Origin: Thermococcus nautili
GTDB taxonomy: Archaea; Methanobacteriota_B; Thermococci; Thermococcales; Thermococcaceae
Direction: 5' to 3'
DNA length: 64,000 bases
Assembly (NCBI RefSeq): GCF_000585495.1
Contig: NZ_CP007264.1
Coordinates: 1,364,001-1,428,000, forward strand
Part shown: positions 45,754 to 55,498 of the stretch, in pieces
How positions within the stretch are numbered: position 1 is the stretch's first letter
Layout of the letters: each line of letters begins with the position of its first letter
Position numbers and translations under genes: made by a program
Notes under the pieces: generated by a model
What the model was told of the DNA's origin: nothing
Databases searched by the model: none
The model's input: the letters and a program-made list of their open reading frames with translations, nothing else

Positions 45754-46416
45754 ATGCCCATGAACTTCGAACCCTTCAAAATAACCCCCGTCGGCTTCGT
45801 GAGGAAGGAACCGGAAACGCACATCGAAATCCTGCCCGAGTTCTGGGAGGCAACGGAGGGCCTCAGGGAAGGTGACTGGGTCAAGCTCGTCCTCTGGTTC
45901 CACGGGAGCGACACGCCCGCAAGGAGAAGAATCCTCAAGGTGCACCCCTACGGGAACCCAAAGAACCCGCTCACCGGCGTTTTTGCCACGCGCTCGCCCT
46001 ACAGGCCGAATCCAATAGCTCTTTACACCGTCAGAATTCACCGCATCGAGGAGGGCAGGCTCTACATAGACGAGATTGACGCCCTCGACGGAACGCCGGT
46101 GGTGGACATCAAGATTTTCGTCGAGCGCTACGACTGCCCCAAGGAAGTGCCGATAGAGGAGCGGGAGGCCGAGATAAGGGCAGGTAGAATGATTGGAGAG
46201 GTGAACATAATCCCGAGGAAAGCCGAGCATCTGGACGAGCTTGAGGAGGTTTCGCCGGAGGAATACGACGCGCTGATACTCGAAATCGGCCCGAAGACGA
46301 CGACGTTGACGGCTAAAGAACTTGTCGAGCTCATCGATGCCCTCAATGAGGTCTACGAGAGCCTGCCGGTGGAGATAAGGGACAAGCTCAGAACACGTGG
46401 AGCGCGCTCGCCTTGA
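45754..46416 (+). CDS. trmO: tRNA m6t6A37 methyltransferase TrmO
   Basis: A 220-residue protein of the TsaA/TrmO beta-barrel family. The core contains PVGFVRKEP and [17 protein letters not shown], the SAM/substrate motif, then the YVKPY-like region [11 protein letters not shown]. It N6-methylates threonylcarbamoyladenosine at tRNA position 37. The C-terminal 60 residues are an archaeal extension. The TATA box TTTATAAG (45720-45727) predicts a start near 45750, so ATG 45754 or 45760 is the true start; the frame is open further upstream. Confidence 0.82.
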   Translation: MPMNFEPFKITPVGFVRKEPETHIEILPEFWEATEGLREGDWVKLVLWFHGSDTPARRRILKVHPYGNPKNPLTGVFATRSPYRPNPIALYTVRIHRIEEGRLYIDEIDALDGTPVVDIKIFVERYDCPKEVPIEEREAEIRAGRMIGEVNIIPRKAEHLDELEEVSPEEYDALILEIGPKTTTLTAKELVELIDALNEVYESLPVEIRDKLRTRGARSP

Positions 46417-47422
46417 AGCTGGCGTAGACCTCCTTTCCCTTCTCTATCCCGAGTTCGAGCATCGATGAGCGGGTTATGAAGGCCGTAAGGATTATATCGC
46501 CGAGGGAAAGGTGAACCCTCACGAGCGGGCCGAGCTCCTCGATTGACTCAACAATCGCTTTAAACTCGTTTCTGGCGGAGCTCCTTATTGGCTCGGTCGA
46601 GATTATTATGTCCTCCGGTCTTAAGCCGACCCGGACCCTTCCTTTAGCTTCGACCGGAAGCTCAATCTCAACGCCGTTGACCCTGAGCTTTCTCCCTTCG
46701 GCGATTCCCTCAATTATGTTCTCGAAGCCGAGGAAGCGAGCAACTTCCTCGCTCACCGGCCTTGAGAAGACGTCCCTGACCTTACCAACCTGAACGAGCC
46801 TGCCGTCGAGCATCACCCCAACGCGGTCGCCGAGGCTTATGGCTTCCTCAAAGGAGTGAGTCACGTGCAGAGCTGTGAAGCCCAGCTCTCGCTTCCAGCG
46901 CTTCATCTCGGTTAACAGCTTCGCCCTCGTCTGGACGTCGAGGTTCGCGAAGGGCTCGTCGAGGAGGATTAAAGGTGGCTCGACGACGAGCGCCCTCGCT
47001 AAAGCTACCCTCTGTTGCTCCCCACCGCTCAGCGTCCTCGGCTTTCTGTGGAGGAGGTGTTCTATCTTTAGAACCTCGGAGATTTCTCGCACTTTGCGCT
47101 CTATTTCGGGCTTTGGCACCTTCCTGACCTTAAGGCCGAAGGCTATGTTGTCGTAGACGCTCATGTTGGGAAAGAGAGCGTAGTTCTGGGGGACGTAGGC
47201 TAAACCGCGCTTCTCGGGCGGGAGGTCCGTAACGTCTCTCCCGCCGAGGTAAACCCTCCCCGAGTCCGGCTCTATTATCCCCGCGATTATCTCAAGGAGA
47301 ACCGTCTTTCCCGCACCGCTGGGCCCGAGGATTATGAAGTGCTCGCCCTCTTTAACCTCGAGGGTTATATCCCTGAGGTGGAACTCCTTCCAGTCCTTGG
47401 AGATTCCCTCAGCCCTGAGCAT
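46388..47422 (-). CDS. wtpC: Tungstate/molybdate ABC transporter ATPase
   Basis: The 344-residue ATPase has Walker A GPSGAGKT, signature [13 protein letters not shown] and Walker [15 protein letters not shown]-terminal TOBE-type oxyanion-regulatory domain ([26 protein letters not shown]) follows. Its position after wtpA and wtpB makes it the energising subunit for tungstate uptake, which feeds the tungsten enzymes of Thermococcales. ATG 47422 follows GGGAGG and overlaps wtpB by 14 bases. It converges with trmO, overlapping by 29 bases. Confidence 0.9.
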   Translation of the reverse strand: MLRAEGISKDWKEFHLRDITLEVKEGEHFIILGPSGAGKTVLLEIIAGIIEPDSGRVYLGGRDVTDLPPEKRGLAYVPQNYALFPNMSVYDNIAFGLKVRKVPKPEIERKVREISEVLKIEHLLHRKPRTLSGGEQQRVALARALVVEPPLILLDEPFANLDVQTRAKLLTEMKRWKRELGFTALHVTHSFEEAISLGDRVGVMLDGRLVQVGKVRDVFSRPVSEEVARFLGFENIIEGIAEGRKLRVNGVEIELPVEAKGRVRVGLRPEDIIISTEPIRSSARNEFKAIVESIEELGPLVRVHLSLGDIILTAFITRSSMLELGIEKGKEVYASFKASALHVF

Positions 47423-48161
47423 TGGCACTCCTCCCGACAATCCAGCGGAGCAGGACGAATATCGTGAGGCTTATCGCGATGAGTATAACCGAAATCGGCC
47501 TCGAAGCCCTTAAACCGTAGTTGTTGAAGTACTCCATGACGAGAACCTGGGCGGTCTTTGGATAGTAAGCGACGATGAGTATGGCTCCAACCTCGCTTAT
47601 GGCTCGAGCCCACGTCATTATGGCCCCGCTCGCAACGCTGGGAAAGGCTATCGGCAGGGAGACCGAGAAGAAGACCCTTAAGCGGGAAGCGCCGAGGGTT
47701 CTCGCGACGGCTTCAACCTTCTCGTCCACAGCCAAAAAGCCGTCGCGCGCGGCGTTTATCGTGAACGGCGCCGAAACGAAGAGCATCGCCGCGATTATGC
47801 CGGTGTAGCTGTCGAGTATGGCGTTCGAAAAGGTGACGAGGAGCATTATGCCGACGACGGAGTGGGGGATTACGATTGGGACGTCAACGAGGGCCTGAAC
47901 GAGGCTCTTTCCCGGGAAATCCCTTCTGGCCAGAACGTAGCCGAGGGGGACGCCGAAGAGAAGCGCTATCAGCGCCGTGGCGGTCGCCGTCAGGAGGGAA
48001 TTTCTGAGGGCCTCGGTTACGTAGGGGTCGTGGAGCGTCTTGACCAGCATCCCCAAGTCCGAGAGCTGCTTGGCGAAGATAACCACTAACGGAAGGGCAA
48101 TGTAGACGATTAGAAAGCTTCCCAGCGACGCGAAAAAGTAGAGGGTGTAGTCGCGCCTCAT
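47409..48161 (-). CDS. wtpB: Tungstate/molybdate ABC transporter permease
   Basis: The protein has 250 residues and six transmembrane helices. The EAA-type ATPase-docking loop is [30 protein letters not shown] (in pieces). It forms the membrane channel of WtpABC. I chose ATG 48161, with GGGGATG upstream; ATG 48167 is equally in frame. It begins 34 bases after the wtpA stop. Confidence 0.9.
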   Translation of the reverse strand: MRRDYTLYFFASLGSFLIVYIALPLVVIFAKQLSDLGMLVKTLHDPYVTEALRNSLLTATATALIALLFGVPLGYVLARRDFPGKSLVQALVDVPIVIPHSVVGIMLLVTFSNAILDSYTGIIAAMLFVSAPFTINAARDGFLAVDEKVEAVARTLGASRLRVFFSVSLPIAFPSVASGAIMTWARAISEVGAILIVAYYPKTAQVLVMEYFNNYGLRASRPISVILIAISLTIFVLLRWIVGRSANAQG

Positions 48162-48195
48162 GGCCATCCCCAAATTGGAAGGGAGAATAAAAAGC

Positions 48196-49302
<1,107 letters not shown>

Positions 49303-49342
49303 TTAACGTAAACGGAAGTGTTTTCGTGAATTAACGCCCCAA

Positions 49343-49364
49343 CGAAACCTTTTATCAGGTTTCG
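49343..49364 (-). repeat. Stem-loop between the HD gene and the wtpA promoter
   Basis: CGAAACCT and AGGTTTCG form a perfect 8-bp stem with loop TTTATC. It lies after the HD-domain gene and before the wtp promoter on the minus strand and could end the upstream transcript or bind a regulator. Nearby, CGTTA (49282-49286) and TAACG (49304-49308) form a spaced inverted repeat next to the wtp TATA box. Confidence 0.45.
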
Positions 49365-49413
49365 ACCCGGGATTATAATGAAGATTCAAAAGGTTCAATT
49401 GTTGCACCGCGAA

Positions 49414-49971
49414 CTAACCACGATGCAACTTCTCCCGCATCTCAACGAGCCCCTCAACGAGCTCCCGGAAATAGGAGTAGAACTCGCTCTCGCGGAGCTT
49501 CTTCACAGTTCCCCAGAACTCGTCGAGGTTCCTGAAGCCGGCCTTCTCGTACTCGTAGGCCTGAATCAGCATCTCCAGCCTATCGGCGAACTTCACGAGC
49601 TTTCCTTCAAGGCTTGACTCCTCCTCGTACTCGCGCCAGAGTTTGAAGTACTCTTTCGGTTCTGGGGAGGAGAGCAACAGTTCCATAACCGCTTTCTTCT
49701 CGGCCTTGCCCTTGTCAAGGTAGTACTGGGCCGTCTTCGGGATATCGGTTATCCTCGACTCGCCGACGTCGTGGAGGAGCGCTATCTTCAGGGCCTTCTC
49801 GACGTCGATTTCGACCCCTTTCGCCTTCAGCTCGTCCGCGAGGAAGAGAGTTATTAAAGCGACGCGGTAGCTGTGCTCGGCCACGCTCTCCGGGTTTGGA
49901 ACGCCCCTGAGGAGCCAGCCCGTCCTTGGGAGCCTCTTGAGGTTGCCGAGCTCGATTAGGAGGTCGAGCAT
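49414..49971 (-). CDS. HD-domain hydrolase (5'-deoxynucleotidase-like)
   Basis: A 185-residue HD phosphohydrolase with metal ligands in AEHSYRVAL, ALLHDVGE and the later FADRLEML Asp. It resembles the YfbR/HDDC2 group, whose members dephosphorylate deoxynucleoside monophosphates. ATG 49971 follows GGAGGA; the stop of the OB-protein gene lies just upstream, so they form one unit. The exact substrate is inferred from the family. Confidence 0.85.
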   Translation of the reverse strand: MLDLLIELGNLKRLPRTGWLLRGVPNPESVAEHSYRVALITLFLADELKAKGVEIDVEKALKIALLHDVGESRITDIPKTAQYYLDKGKAEKKAVMELLLSSPEPKEYFKLWREYEEESSLEGKLVKFADRLEMLIQAYEYEKAGFRNLDEFWGTVKKLRESEFYSYFRELVEGLVEMREKLHRG

Positions 49972-49973
49972 GC

Positions 49974-50282
49974 TCACTCCTCCGTCGTGAAGAGGGCCCT
50001 CTCGGTCTCGATGGCGGTCGCTATTATCGCGTCGCCGAGGAAGCGACCGTAGACCTTAACGGTGTCGCCCTTCCCTATGCAGGGACTCCCCGCGAAGTCA
50101 ACCCTTACCCCGTGGATTTTGAAGGTCGTCCTCCAGCTCGGCAGTTCCATCGGCAGGAACTCGATGACGGGCTTGTCCTCGATTTCGCCTTCGAGGACGA
50201 CGTTTTTGCCCCTCAGCTTCCCGTTCAGGTCATCGGGGGTGACGACGTAGTAATAGTGATGACCGAGCTTGACGCGCCTCAT
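49974..50282 (-). CDS. Small OB-fold-like protein
   Basis: A beta-rich 102-residue protein of probable OB fold (GKNVVLEGEIED, VRVDFAGSPCIGKGDTVKVYGRFLGDAIIATAIE in pieces). ATG 50282 follows GGTGATTGGC; the frame is open upstream, antisense to the GTPase gene, but that part is spurious. It is coupled to the HD gene. The function is unknown, possibly nucleic-acid or nucleotide binding. Confidence 0.7.
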   Translation of the reverse strand: MRRVKLGHHYYYVVTPDDLNGKLRGKNVVLEGEIEDKPVIEFLPMELPSWRTTFKIHGVRVDFAGSPCIGKGDTVKVYGRFLGDAIIATAIETERALFTTEE

Positions 50283-50331
50283 GCCAATCACCTTTAAATT
50301 CAACCGCTGAGTTGAATTAGGGGGTGAAGAG

Positions 50332-50889
50332 ATGATAAAGGTTGCGATAATCGGTGCCGAAAACGTCGGCAAATCAACCCTCATGAACGCACTCGTGGGC
50401 GGGAAGGTGAGCGAGGTAGAGGATTTGCCCGGGACGACGAAGGGGCTCGTGAGGAGGCGCTTTGGAAAGCTGAAGATACCCAAGGGCATGAAGAACCCCT
50501 TTGGAGGGGCAGATGAGTTCGTGCTCATAGACACGGCAGGACTCTTCGACCCGAGGCTTGAGCTCCGCGGGAAGGTCCTCAGCGAGGAGAAGTTCAGGGA
50601 GCTCATAGACGAGATAGTCTCGGCGGACATAATAATCCACATGGTCGACGCGACCGTCGGCCTTCACAGGGGCATGGAGAAGCTCCACCACATGCTCAAG
50701 ATGCGCTACGACAAGCCGATAATCGTGGTTATCAACAAGATTGACCTCGTTCCAAGGGAGCGCGTGGAAGAGCTCAGGAAAATCATAAAGAAGAGGCTGG
50801 AGCAGGAGCCGCTGGCGTTATCGCTGGTTACCTACGAGGGCTTCAACGAGCTCCTTGAAAGGATTGCCCACATGGCGATGTACGTCTAA
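50332..50889 (+). CDS. Small Era/Der-like GTPase
   Basis: This TRAFAC-class GTPase has 185 residues. G1 is GAENVGKST (residues 8-16), the PGTTKG switch I region follows, G3 is DTAG, and G4 is NKID. It lacks the KH domain of Era and the second GTPase domain of Der. It probably acts in ribosome or RNP assembly. GGGGTGAAGAG precedes ATG 50332. It converges with the yjbQ gene directly after the stop. Confidence 0.85.
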   Translation: MIKVAIIGAENVGKSTLMNALVGGKVSEVEDLPGTTKGLVRRRFGKLKIPKGMKNPFGGADEFVLIDTAGLFDPRLELRGKVLSEEKFRELIDEIVSADIIIHMVDATVGLHRGMEKLHHMLKMRYDKPIIVVINKIDLVPRERVEELRKIIKKRLEQEPLALSLVTYEGFNELLERIAHMAMYV

Positions 50890-51318
50890 TCACTCCTCCG
50901 GGAACTCTGGACAGGGGCATATCATGACGTAGACCTTCCTGTGCCTCGGCCCGTCGAGCTCGACGAAGAGAATCCTCTGCCAGGTTCCGAGGTGGAGCTC
51001 AGCCTGGTCTATGGGGACGACAACCTCGGGGTTGAGGAAGATGCTCGCCTTTATGTGCGCGTGCGCGTTCCTGTCAATCCTGTCGTGGGCGTAGCCGGCC
51101 CCCATCGGCACGAGCTCGGCCATCTTGGCCTTGATGTCCTCGATTAGGCCCGGCTCGTACTCGTTTATGAAGAGGCCCGTCGTCGTGTGGTGGGTGAAGA
51201 CGACGGCTATGCCGTGCTTTACCTTGGAGCGGTAAACGAGTCTCTGGACCTCATTCGTTATGTCAACAACCTGACAGCGCTCCCTCGTCTCGATACTTAT
51301 CTCGTACAGCACATCCAT
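50890..51318 (-). CDS. YjbQ/UPF0047 family protein
   Basis: The 142-residue protein has the family motifs HHTTTGLFINEYEPGL and YAHDRIDRNAHAHIKASIF, with histidines that bind metal, plus the end motif RHRKVYV. Family members show weak thiamin-phosphate synthase activity, but the true role is unknown. ATG 51318 overlaps the stop of the previous gene (TGATG). Confidence 0.88.
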   Translation of the reverse strand: MDVLYEISIETRERCQVVDITNEVQRLVYRSKVKHGIAVVFTHHTTTGLFINEYEPGLIEDIKAKMAELVPMGAGYAHDRIDRNAHAHIKASIFLNPEVVVPIDQAELHLGTWQRILFVELDGPRHRKVYVMICPCPEFPEE

Positions 51319-51599
51319 CACCCCATCTCGGCGAGGAGTTTCCTCAGCAGGGCTTGAACATCAAGGTTCTCATTGAAGGCAACGGCCCTTAAAACCACCG
51401 CCGTCTCGTAGGCGTTGAGGAGCTCGAATTTGCCGGCGCGAACCTCCGATTTCAGAATGGAGTAAACCTCCTCAACGGCGTCCCTAAAGAGGGCATCGTT
51501 GGAGTAGAGTTCCTCCCTTGACAGAAGGAGTGAGACCAAATCCCTGAGGAAGTCAAGCCTGTTTTCTCGCCTTCCCACCAGCGACCTGAGCCTTTCCAT
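51318..51599 (-). CDS. Small helical hypothetical protein
   Basis: A 93-residue, wholly helical protein without recognised motifs. It starts inside the end of the helical-repeat gene (GGAGA before ATG 51599) and is coupled to yjbQ downstream. Its helices resemble a single unit of the preceding repeat protein, so the two may interact. Confidence 0.6.
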   Translation of the reverse strand: MERLRSLVGRRENRLDFLRDLVSLLLSREELYSNDALFRDAVEEVYSILKSEVRAGKFELLNAYETAVVLRAVAFNENLDVQALLRKLLAEMG

Positions 51600-52854
51600 T
51601 CTCCAACCCCTTTAACTCTTCGTGAAGGGCCTTTATGAGGATTTCTGACATGAGGAGTGAGGCAAAACGCCTATCCCTGACCTCAAGGGCCGTGTCTATC
51701 GCCTTCTCAACGTCACCGCGCTTGAGGTAGTGGTGGGCAACGTCGGCCATCACAACGGAGCGGAGCCTCGGACTCTGGAGGGCGAGGCCTATCCTCCTCG
51801 CAGACTCAACGTCGCCCGTGAGGATGTAAAAGCGCGCCACCTTCGCCCAGACCTCCTCGGAGCGGGCGAAGCGGGCTATCGTGTTCACTAACTCCCTCTT
51901 CTCCGGCGTCGGCTCCTCAAGGATGCGGTTCATCAGGGCCTTGCCGACCCTTGAGGATTCACCCTCGTTCAGGGCGCTCAGGAAATCCCCTATGGCGGAA
52001 GGATTCTTGTCGAGGAGGTCGAGGGCAACGCGCTCAAAGAGGCTTTCATCGCCGAGCTTACGGAGCAGGTGAACGGCAAGCTTTCCCCTGCCGGCGAGGG
52101 CAAGGGCCGTTGAAAGCTCCGATATGAAGTTCTCACCGAACTTCTCGGACAGCTCCTCCGTGAGGGCGGTAAAGGAGTCAACGTACCGCTCTATGACACC
52201 GAGTTCACTCAGCCTGAATGCCAGCTCCTTGAAGGCCTGCCTGGCCCACTCGCGGGAGCCCATTTCGCGGACGGCTGAAAAGGCCCCCTCGTAACTGCCG
52301 AGGGCAACGAGCGCCTTTGAGAGCTCAAGGAGCGCCTTCGAGCGGTAGGGCTCGTCGGTGATGTACTCAAGGGCCAGCCGTATCTTCCTGAGCCTGTAGG
52401 CCGTCTTAATCGGGTTCACCTCAAGGGAGCGTGAGATTCCCCGGACGAGGGAAACGAGCGTTGACTGCCTGAGCTTAGCGTCGGATATCTCGACGGCGAA
52501 GGTTATCGCTTCCCCAACATCCCCAAGGGTTAGAAGTGCCAGGGAGGCCGTTTTGAGGAGTTCGTCCCGCTGGAGAGGGCTTAAATCCCGGGACTCCGAG
52601 AAGACCCGCGCGAACACCTTCCGATATGCTCTAATCCTCGCCCTGCCCAGGGAGACGCCGATTGAGAGCAGGACCTTGAGCATTTTGAACGGGTCATCTA
52701 TTGACGTCAGGGACTCGAAGGCGCTGAGAAAGGCGCGCTTGTAGAGGGGATGGCCCTTTCTCGCGAGCTCCTCACCTATTCTCGCATAGGTGACAGCCCT
52801 GACGTAGGGGTCTGGGATATCCCCCGCTGATTCAAGCACCTCAACGACGAGCAT
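51553..52854 (-). CDS. Helical-repeat (TPR-like) solenoid protein
   Basis: The 433-residue protein is made of about twelve helix pairs, with recurring segments such as DPYVRAVTYARIGEELARKG and GDVESARRIGLALQSPRLRSVVMADVAHHYLKRGD (in pieces). This TPR-like architecture is common in Thermococcales and mediates protein contacts. ATG 52854 lies after GGTGGTTGCA, and the palindromic TATA box at 52891-52907 drives it. No catalytic residues are visible. Confidence 0.68.
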   Translation of the reverse strand: MLVVEVLESAGDIPDPYVRAVTYARIGEELARKGHPLYKRAFLSAFESLTSIDDPFKMLKVLLSIGVSLGRARIRAYRKVFARVFSESRDLSPLQRDELLKTASLALLTLGDVGEAITFAVEISDAKLRQSTLVSLVRGISRSLEVNPIKTAYRLRKIRLALEYITDEPYRSKALLELSKALVALGSYEGAFSAVREMGSREWARQAFKELAFRLSELGVIERYVDSFTALTEELSEKFGENFISELSTALALAGRGKLAVHLLRKLGDESLFERVALDLLDKNPSAIGDFLSALNEGESSRVGKALMNRILEEPTPEKRELVNTIARFARSEEVWAKVARFYILTGDVESARRIGLALQSPRLRSVVMADVAHHYLKRGDVEKAIDTALEVRDRRFASLLMSEILIKALHEELKGLENGKAQVAGGKARKQA

Positions 52855-52890
52855 TGCAACCACCGGCTCAGGCTTGTTTGACTTACTCGG

Positions 52891-52907
52891 AAGCTTTTTA
52901 AAAGCTT
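52891..52907. promoter_or_regulatory. Palindromic TATA element between divergent genes
   Basis: AAGCTTTT-T-AAAAGCTT is a perfect 17-base palindrome centred at 52899. That is 25 bases before ATG 52924 (leaderless) and about 26 before a minus-strand start near 52873. Confidence 0.6.
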
Positions 52908-52923
52908 ACCCAAAGCGCAATCC

Positions 52924-54024
52924 ATGTATGGAGTAATATTAGGCAAGAATCCCGAGCTGGGAAGGGCGGAGTTCTTCTCGTTCGCGAGACGTTTTGGTCT
53001 AAAGGTCAAACCTATCGAGGAAGGAAAAAACTGGATTGTTTTCGAGTCAAAACCTTCAATAGAGAGGCACTTCCGCTGGCTCGGCGGGTCGCTCAAGCTC
53101 GTGAGAATCGTCGGAGAAGGCGATGAAGCGATAAAGGACCTCGAATACGCCAAGCTCTTCACGGTCAGCCTCTACGGAAGGGACGACTGGAGGCTCTGGC
53201 GGAAGCTGGGGAGCGCCGTAAAGAGGGAGTTCAAGAGGGAAGGCCCGGCAAAGTTCTTCAAGCCGGCAAAGGTCTACTCCATGCCTGCCGAGCTGATTCT
53301 GAAGGGTTTTCCAGAGGTCAAAGACATTGTCTTCCTGTTCCGCGACGACGGGAGCTTCCTCGTGGGCGAGACGGTCAAGGTTACCGACCCCTTCGAGCTG
53401 AAGAAGCTCGACGTGGAAAGACCGGTTCAGAGGCCAATCCTCTCGATTCCGCCGAGGCTGGCAAGGATAATGGTGAACCTCACCGAGGTAAGAAAGGGCC
53501 TCTTCCTCGACCCCTTCTGCGGCATCGGGACGGTCCTTCAGGAGTTCGTCCTCCAGGGGTTGCCCGCTTACGGGAGCGACCGCGACCCAGAGAGAGTGAG
53601 GGAAGCGAGGCGGAACATCGAGTGGCTCAGAAAAGAGTTCAGGCTCAGGAACTCGGCGAGGATAGAGGTATGCGACGCGAGGAAGCTGAAGCGCTGTTTC
53701 CGCGAGCGCTTTGACGCGATAGTTACCGAACCCTACCTCGGGAAGCCCTTAAAGAGGAACCCTGGCAGGGGCGAGGCTATAAAGCTTGCCAACGAGCTGG
53801 ACAGGCTGTACTTTTCAGTCTTCGATAGCTTTAGCGATGTGCTCAAGAGGAACGGGAGGGTCGTCTTCGTCTTCCCTGCATACAGACTGAGGGACGGGAG
53901 CATCTACCGGAAGGAGCGGAAGTGGCTCGGAAAACTGGGCTTCGAGGTTCTATCGAGGCACCTCGACTACGAAGAAAGGCACCGCTTAGTTAGGGACATC
54001 CACGTAATAAGAAAAAGGAGTTAA
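52924..54024 (+). CDS. THUMP/Trm11-like RNA methyltransferase paralogue
   Basis: This 366-residue protein has an N-terminal half of THUMP-like character. A Rossmann methyltransferase (LDPFCGIGTVLQEFVLQG, SDRDPERVREARRN) follows. The catalytic motif IV reads TEPYLGKP instead of the DPPYG found in Trm-G10 (tRNA m2G10) enzymes. It is therefore a paralogue whose target base may differ, or it may modify the same tRNA with a partner. The start is a leaderless ATG set by the palindromic TATA. It converges with the MFS gene, overlapping by four bases. Confidence 0.75.
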   Translation: MYGVILGKNPELGRAEFFSFARRFGLKVKPIEEGKNWIVFESKPSIERHFRWLGGSLKLVRIVGEGDEAIKDLEYAKLFTVSLYGRDDWRLWRKLGSAVKREFKREGPAKFFKPAKVYSMPAELILKGFPEVKDIVFLFRDDGSFLVGETVKVTDPFELKKLDVERPVQRPILSIPPRLARIMVNLTEVRKGLFLDPFCGIGTVLQEFVLQGLPAYGSDRDPERVREARRNIEWLRKEFRLRNSARIEVCDARKLKRCFRERFDAIVTEPYLGKPLKRNPGRGEAIKLANELDRLYFSVFDSFSDVLKRNGRVVFVFPAYRLRDGSIYRKERKWLGKLGFEVLSRHLDYEERHRLVRDIHVIRKRS

Positions 54025-55214
54025 GAGAGCTCCTCGACGGGGAGCCTCATCCTGCTCGAAGCCAGCAGGAGGAGTATTCCGAGCAGAGCCATGCCGAGGT
54101 AGATTATCATGCCCGTCGTGACGCTGTGCACGAGGACGAACATGACGTTCGGGGCTACCGCGTTGGCGGAGTTCGAGATGAGTCCCAGGGCGAAGCTGGC
54201 CTCGGGGTAGATTTCCTTCGGGTAGGCCGCTGGAGCCGTCGTCCAGAAGGCAGGACCCGTTCCCTGGACGATTCCGGTTATCGCTATTCCAAGGAGTGCC
54301 AGCGTGTAGTCGTTTGCGCTTATGGCTTTCCAGACGAGGAAGAGTCCCACGAAGGTTACCGCGTAGGAGAGCGTCATGACGCTGACGATGGCCTTGAACA
54401 GACCGCGGTTGCTGGTGTTCTTAACCGAGAGGCGGTAGCCGAGGTAGCCCATGATTATTGACCAGAGACCCATCGAGACCTCAAGGGTCATAACGAGGTT
54501 TGCCACCTGGGAGTCGCTGAACTCCACGTTGTGGAGCGTGAAGGAGCCGAGGGTGAAGATAATCCACAGGGCCGGGAAGAAGGTGAAACCGAAGACCCAG
54601 GTGAAGGGCATCTTCCAGACGTTGACCCCCGAGGAGTGCTTCTCCTTGGGAATCTCGAAGTCCTCGACGAAGAGCCACCAGATTGCGAGCATGACGTACA
54701 TGAGTACGGCCGAGATTAGGAAGGCTTCCCTGACCGATGACCAGCTCGCGTCGCTTCCACCAGCCCACTTGGCGAGATTTATGCCGTAGATTCCACCCCA
54801 GAAGATTCCGGACAGGATTACACCCTTGGCGAAGGGCCTCTCGGCCACGAAGAGTCTTCCAATCTGGTTGCTGAAGACCGCTATGAGAGCGACGATAAAG
54901 CCCTGGAAGAAGCGGAGCGCTACCACACCCCACCAGCTGGGCATGAAGGGAATCAGGAACTGCGGAATCGCGGCGAAGCTGACGATTAAAGCCACACTCC
55001 TCTTGAAGGAGCCCTTGAAGAGGCTCGTTCCGCCGAGGAGGAACGCGACGAAGAGGCCGACGACGTAAGCGGTCTGCTGGTAGCCCATCATTGCCTCGGT
55101 GATGCCGTAGTGCGTCAAAACCGCGTTCTTGAACTTCTCGAGCATGTGCATCGTTCCAAAGCCCGAAGCAACGAGAAGTGTGTTAATCAATACCGTTGAC
55201 CACCTCTTGTCCAT
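54021..55214 (-). CDS. Major facilitator superfamily transporter
   Basis: The protein has 397 residues and twelve predicted transmembrane helices. The MFS loop RFFQGFIVALIAVFSNQIGRLF follows helix 4, and a central cytoplasmic loop carries FEIPKEKHSS. The substrate is unknown. ATG 55214 (MDKRWSTVL) lies after GGGGTGGTTGTC. It is in line with the GDT1-like gene upstream (11 bases) and may be in an operon with it and the aminotransferase. Confidence 0.85.
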   Translation of the reverse strand: MDKRWSTVLINTLLVASGFGTMHMLEKFKNAVLTHYGITEAMMGYQQTAYVVGLFVAFLLGGTSLFKGSFKRSVALIVSFAAIPQFLIPFMPSWWGVVALRFFQGFIVALIAVFSNQIGRLFVAERPFAKGVILSGIFWGGIYGINLAKWAGGSDASWSSVREAFLISAVLMYVMLAIWWLFVEDFEIPKEKHSSGVNVWKMPFTWVFGFTFFPALWIIFTLGSFTLHNVEFSDSQVANLVMTLEVSMGLWSIIMGYLGYRLSVKNTSNRGLFKAIVSVMTLSYAVTFVGLFLVWKAISANDYTLALLGIAITGIVQGTGPAFWTTAPAAYPKEIYPEASFALGLISNSANAVAPNVMFVLVHSVTTGMIIYLGMALLGILLLLASSRMRLPVEELS

Positions 55215-55225
55215 GACAACCACCC

Positions 55226-55489
55226 CTAGAGCTTTCCAAGCAGCATCAGGACGCCGAAGACTATGAAGAGCACCCCGGCGCCTTTGTGTATCAGTTCCAT
55301 CGGGAGGACGTCCCCGATGGCATCCCCCAGCAGGGCACCGATGAAATTAACGGCCGCGAGCCCGAGGATTGCACCGAGAAAAGCAGTTTTCCAGCCGTAC
55401 TTGGATGCGAAGGCTATCGTCGTCAGCTGTGTCTTATCCCCGAGCTCGGCCAAAAAGATGGCAACGAAGACGGCGATGAGATTTTCCAT
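55226..55489 (-). CDS. Half-size GDT1/TMEM165 (UPF0016) cation transporter
   Basis: An 87-residue protein with three transmembrane helices and a single copy of the ELGDKTQL motif (E-x-G-D-K-T) that marks GDT1/TMEM165 Mn2+/Ca2+ exchangers. Full-length members carry two such repeats. Here one copy stands alone, so it must dimerise to form a complete transporter. It is placed between the aminotransferase and the MFS gene. Confidence 0.85.
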   Translation of the reverse strand: MENLIAVFVAIFLAELGDKTQLTTIAFASKYGWKTAFLGAILGLAAVNFIGALLGDAIGDVLPMELIHKGAGVLFIVFGVLMLLGKL

Positions 55490-55498
55490 CGAACCACC

